DNA from: an uncultured Oscillospiraceae bacterium | GTDB taxonomy: Bacteria > Bacillota > Clostridia > Oscillospirales > Oscillospiraceae | Assembly (NCBI GenBank): GCA_900769835.1 | Contig: CAAGIE010000001.1 | Coordinates: 1 to 7,173, forward strand | DNA: 7,173 nucleotides | Reading direction: 5' to 3' | In this document: piece after piece, positions 5,978-7,173 of the stretch | Numbering within the stretch: the stretch's first letter is position 1 | Layout of the letters: each line of letters begins with the position of its first letter | The notes under the pieces: generated by a model | Told to the model about the DNA's origin: nothing | What the model saw: the letters and a program-made list of their open reading frames with translations, nothing else | The model's database searches: none | Translations under genes and position numbers: made by a program

Positions 5978-6814
5978 TCACTTGTCCTCCTTATATTCTC
6001 TGCTGTTTTCCTGGAAAGGCTTATGCTTATCAGGGTGAGAATAGGTGCCTGCCGCCATAGTCAGGCTATCCACCTCCACCAGCTTATAGCTGCCTGCGCC
6101 GTCCATCTTCTTTTCCCACATACGCAGGAGCAAGGATGCGATCAGCGTCATAGACAGGTAGCCCACCATTTCGATGGCGGCGGAGGGGAAATATTTATAG
6201 GTAGTACCAACCACGCTCTTATGGACGTCAAAGAACTCAGAAAAGCCGATTATGCTCATAACGGAGGTATCCTTAATATTGATGATCAGGTTGTTGCCGA
6301 TCTGGGGCAGGATGTTCCGCAAAGCCTGGGGCAGGATCACGTGGATCATTGTCTGCCAGTGGGTCATGCCGATGGCCTTTGCGCCCTCGGTCTGACCGGG
6401 GTCAATGGATACGATACCGCCACGGACGGATTCTGCCATATACGCACCGGTGTTCACAGACACCACCACAAAGGCACACATCCAGACATTCTTGAACTGG
6501 AGGGCATAATTGGTGAAATACGGCAGGCCGTAATAGATCACGACCGCCTGGAGGATCATAGGGGTACCACGGAATACTTCCACATAGATCTGGTTAATGA
6601 TCCGGATCAGGCGCAGGATGATTCTCTTGAAGATATTGTCGTTTTTACTGTAAGGAATGGTGTTCAGCACACCGCACAACAGGCCGATGATACAACCCAC
6701 TGCAGTACACAACACCGCAAGGGTGATGGTATTCCAGACACCGTTGAGGTACAGGCTTGCATACCGTTCCCAAAGCTTGGCAATATCCTGACCCAGCTTC
6801 ACAAAGACATTCAT
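5978..6814 (-). CDS. Polar amino-acid ABC importer, permease (HisM/GlnP-like)
   Basis: Inner-membrane channel subunit of the importer, 278 residues. It opens with a short amphipathic N-terminus, then YLNGVWNTITLAV (22-34), the usual entry to the first helix in this family. Likely helices are at about 24-52, 84-102, 108-128 and 213-231, with a further hydrophobic stretch near 170-192. VFRGTPMILQ (80-89) is a family hallmark. The cytoplasmic EAA loop that docks on the ATPase is EGAKAIGM...VILPQ (143-163), with the conserved Gly149 and Leu161-Pro162. After the last helix a hydrophilic tail of about 45 residues extends to the end, longer than in minimal GlnP/HisM proteins. Only one permease gene is seen, so a homodimer is likely unless a second lies elsewhere. 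AAAGGAG at 6827-6821 sits directly downstream of an intercistronic hairpin. Confidence 0.95.
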   Translation of the reverse strand: MNVFVKLGQDIAKLWERYASLYLNGVWNTITLAVLCTAVGCIIGLLCGVLNTIPYSKNDNIFKRIILRLIRIINQIYVEVFRGTPMILQAVVIYYGLPYFTNYALQFKNVWMCAFVVVSVNTGAYMAESVRGGIVSIDPGQTEGAKAIGMTHWQTMIHVILPQALRNILPQIGNNLIINIKDTSVMSIIGFSEFFDVHKSVVGTTYKYFPSAAIEMVGYLSMTLIASLLLRMWEKKMDGAGSYKLVEVDSLTMAAGTYSHPDKHKPFQENSREYKEDK

Positions 6815-6837
6815 AGTGTTCTCCTTTAGGATAAGTC

Positions 6838-6869
6838 AATATGCGGAAGCGTTGCCGCTTCCGCATATT
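6838..6869 (-). promoter_or_regulatory. Intercistronic GNRA-capped hairpin, SBP-permease gap
   Basis: The 65-bp gap between the binding-protein and permease genes holds a perfect 14-bp stem (6838-6851 with 6856-6869). On the transcribed minus strand the loop reads GCAA, a GNRA tetraloop. No T-run follows on that strand (the next bases are TGACTTATCC), so it is not a standard intrinsic terminator. Such a hairpin at this place would be expected to protect the 3' end of the binding-protein mRNA, or let only some transcripts continue, so that binding protein is made in excess over permease. The structure is seen directly; the role is inferred from comparable importer operons. Confidence 0.85.
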
Positions 6870-6879
6870 CGGGTGTTCA

Positions 6880-7173
6880 TTACTCCTCGATGGGCTGGAT
6901 CTTAACTGCCTCTGCCATCAGAGCATTAAAGTCGTCGGCATCCATCTTGCCCAGAACTTCGTTCATAGCGTCCAGCAAAGTGGTGTTGCCCTTACGGATG
7001 GAGATACCGATGTTCACTTCCTCATCGGAAACCTGGAAGTTGTCATCAGCGTTGTTGGAGAAGTCCAGAATCATCAGATCGGGGTAAACTTCCACTGCGC
7101 CCTGAGCGGTGGGCATATCGGTACATACGAAATCAACAGTCTTGGAGTTGACTGCCATCAGCATTGCAGGAGC
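6880..7173 (-). CDS. Amino-acid ABC importer, substrate-binding protein, C-terminal part
   Basis: The last 97 residues of an extracytoplasmic solute-binding protein (SBP_bac_3 family), cut by the window edge. The frame runs open from the edge to the TAA at 6882-6880; a Met at 7164 is internal and not the start. The visible part has the C-terminal pattern of the family: a segment like NSKTVDFVCTDMPTAQGA, where the TDMP corresponds to the usual D-x-P-V ligand-site loop, then YPDLMILDF, then the closing strand and helix NIGISIRKGNTTLLDAMNEVL. It ends in a short acidic tail (IQPIEE) without the family's frequent Trp-Phe ending. The N-terminus, where a lipoprotein signal would be, is outside the window. 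In this operon it should capture the substrate and deliver it to the permease. The specificity is unknown. Confidence 0.9.
   Translation of the reverse strand, partial: APAMLMAVNSKTVDFVCTDMPTAQGAVEVYPDLMILDFSNNADDNFQVSDEEVNIGISIRKGNTTLLDAMNEVLGKMDADDFNALMAEAVKIQPIEE

Noticed and set aside
5696..6829. A 377-codon plus-strand open frame opposite the permease and ATPase
   Set aside because: It covers the antisense of two clear ABC genes and has no domain of its own.
6838..6869. Hairpin read as a Rho-independent terminator
   Set aside because: No run of T follows it on the transcribed strand, and the permease gene begins only 24 bases on; an mRNA stability or read-through control element fits better.
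1..7173. Mobile element, defence system, CRISPR array or biosynthetic cluster
   Set aside because: All genes fall in housekeeping, envelope or transport families; no transposase, integrase, direct repeats at regular spacing, or unexplained coding gap is visible.

Overview
The window looks like ordinary chromosome from a Gram-positive anaerobe of the class Clostridia, probably a gut Oscillospiraceae- or Ruminococcaceae-like species. This rests on strong AGGAGG-type ribosome sites before most genes, T-rich hairpin terminators, a sigma-A-type extended -10 promoter, a TmcAL (YlbM) homologue beside acetate kinase, and a Bacillus/phage phi3T-like thymidylate synthase. The placement is inference; there is no rRNA or marker gene to confirm it. 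No transposase, integrase, tRNA, CRISPR array or phage gene is visible.

Layout from left to right. (1) 1-576, minus strand: N-terminal half of acetate kinase, cut by the window edge, with its own promoter at 649-677. (2) 718-1854, plus strand: tmcAL, diverging from ackA and predicted to make N4-acetylcytidine at the wobble base of elongator tRNA-Met from acetate and ATP. (3) 1854-1884: a symmetrical terminator shared by tmcAL and the converging gene gtrA. (4) 5133 down to 1886, minus strand: a compact four-gene operon, thyA, folA, a membrane-anchored polysaccharide deacetylase with Ig-like repeats, and a GtrA-family membrane protein. Gaps are 12-20 bp and every gene has its own ribosome site; one promoter (5162-5190) precedes thyA. 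(5) 7173 down to 5239, minus strand: a polar amino-acid ABC importer in the order substrate-binding protein (partial), permease, ATPase, ending in a strong terminator at 5202-5234. A 14-bp hairpin with a GNRA loop lies between the binding-protein and permease genes.

How the genes work together: ThyA turns dUMP and methylene-tetrahydrofolate into dTMP and dihydrofolate, and FolA reduces the dihydrofolate back to tetrahydrofolate, so the pair is a closed cycle. The deacetylase and GtrA protein in the same transcript act at the cell envelope and have no evident biochemical tie to that cycle. AckA and TmcAL share acetate and ATP. The importer is a self-contained system with one visible permease, presumably a homodimer.

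I see no convincing undescribed system. The points most worth a second look are the GNRA-capped intercistronic hairpin, the unusual substrate-pocket residues of the dihydrofolate reductase, the thymidylate/envelope gene grouping, and the divergent ackA-tmcAL pair. No gene-free stretch exceeds about 150 bp.
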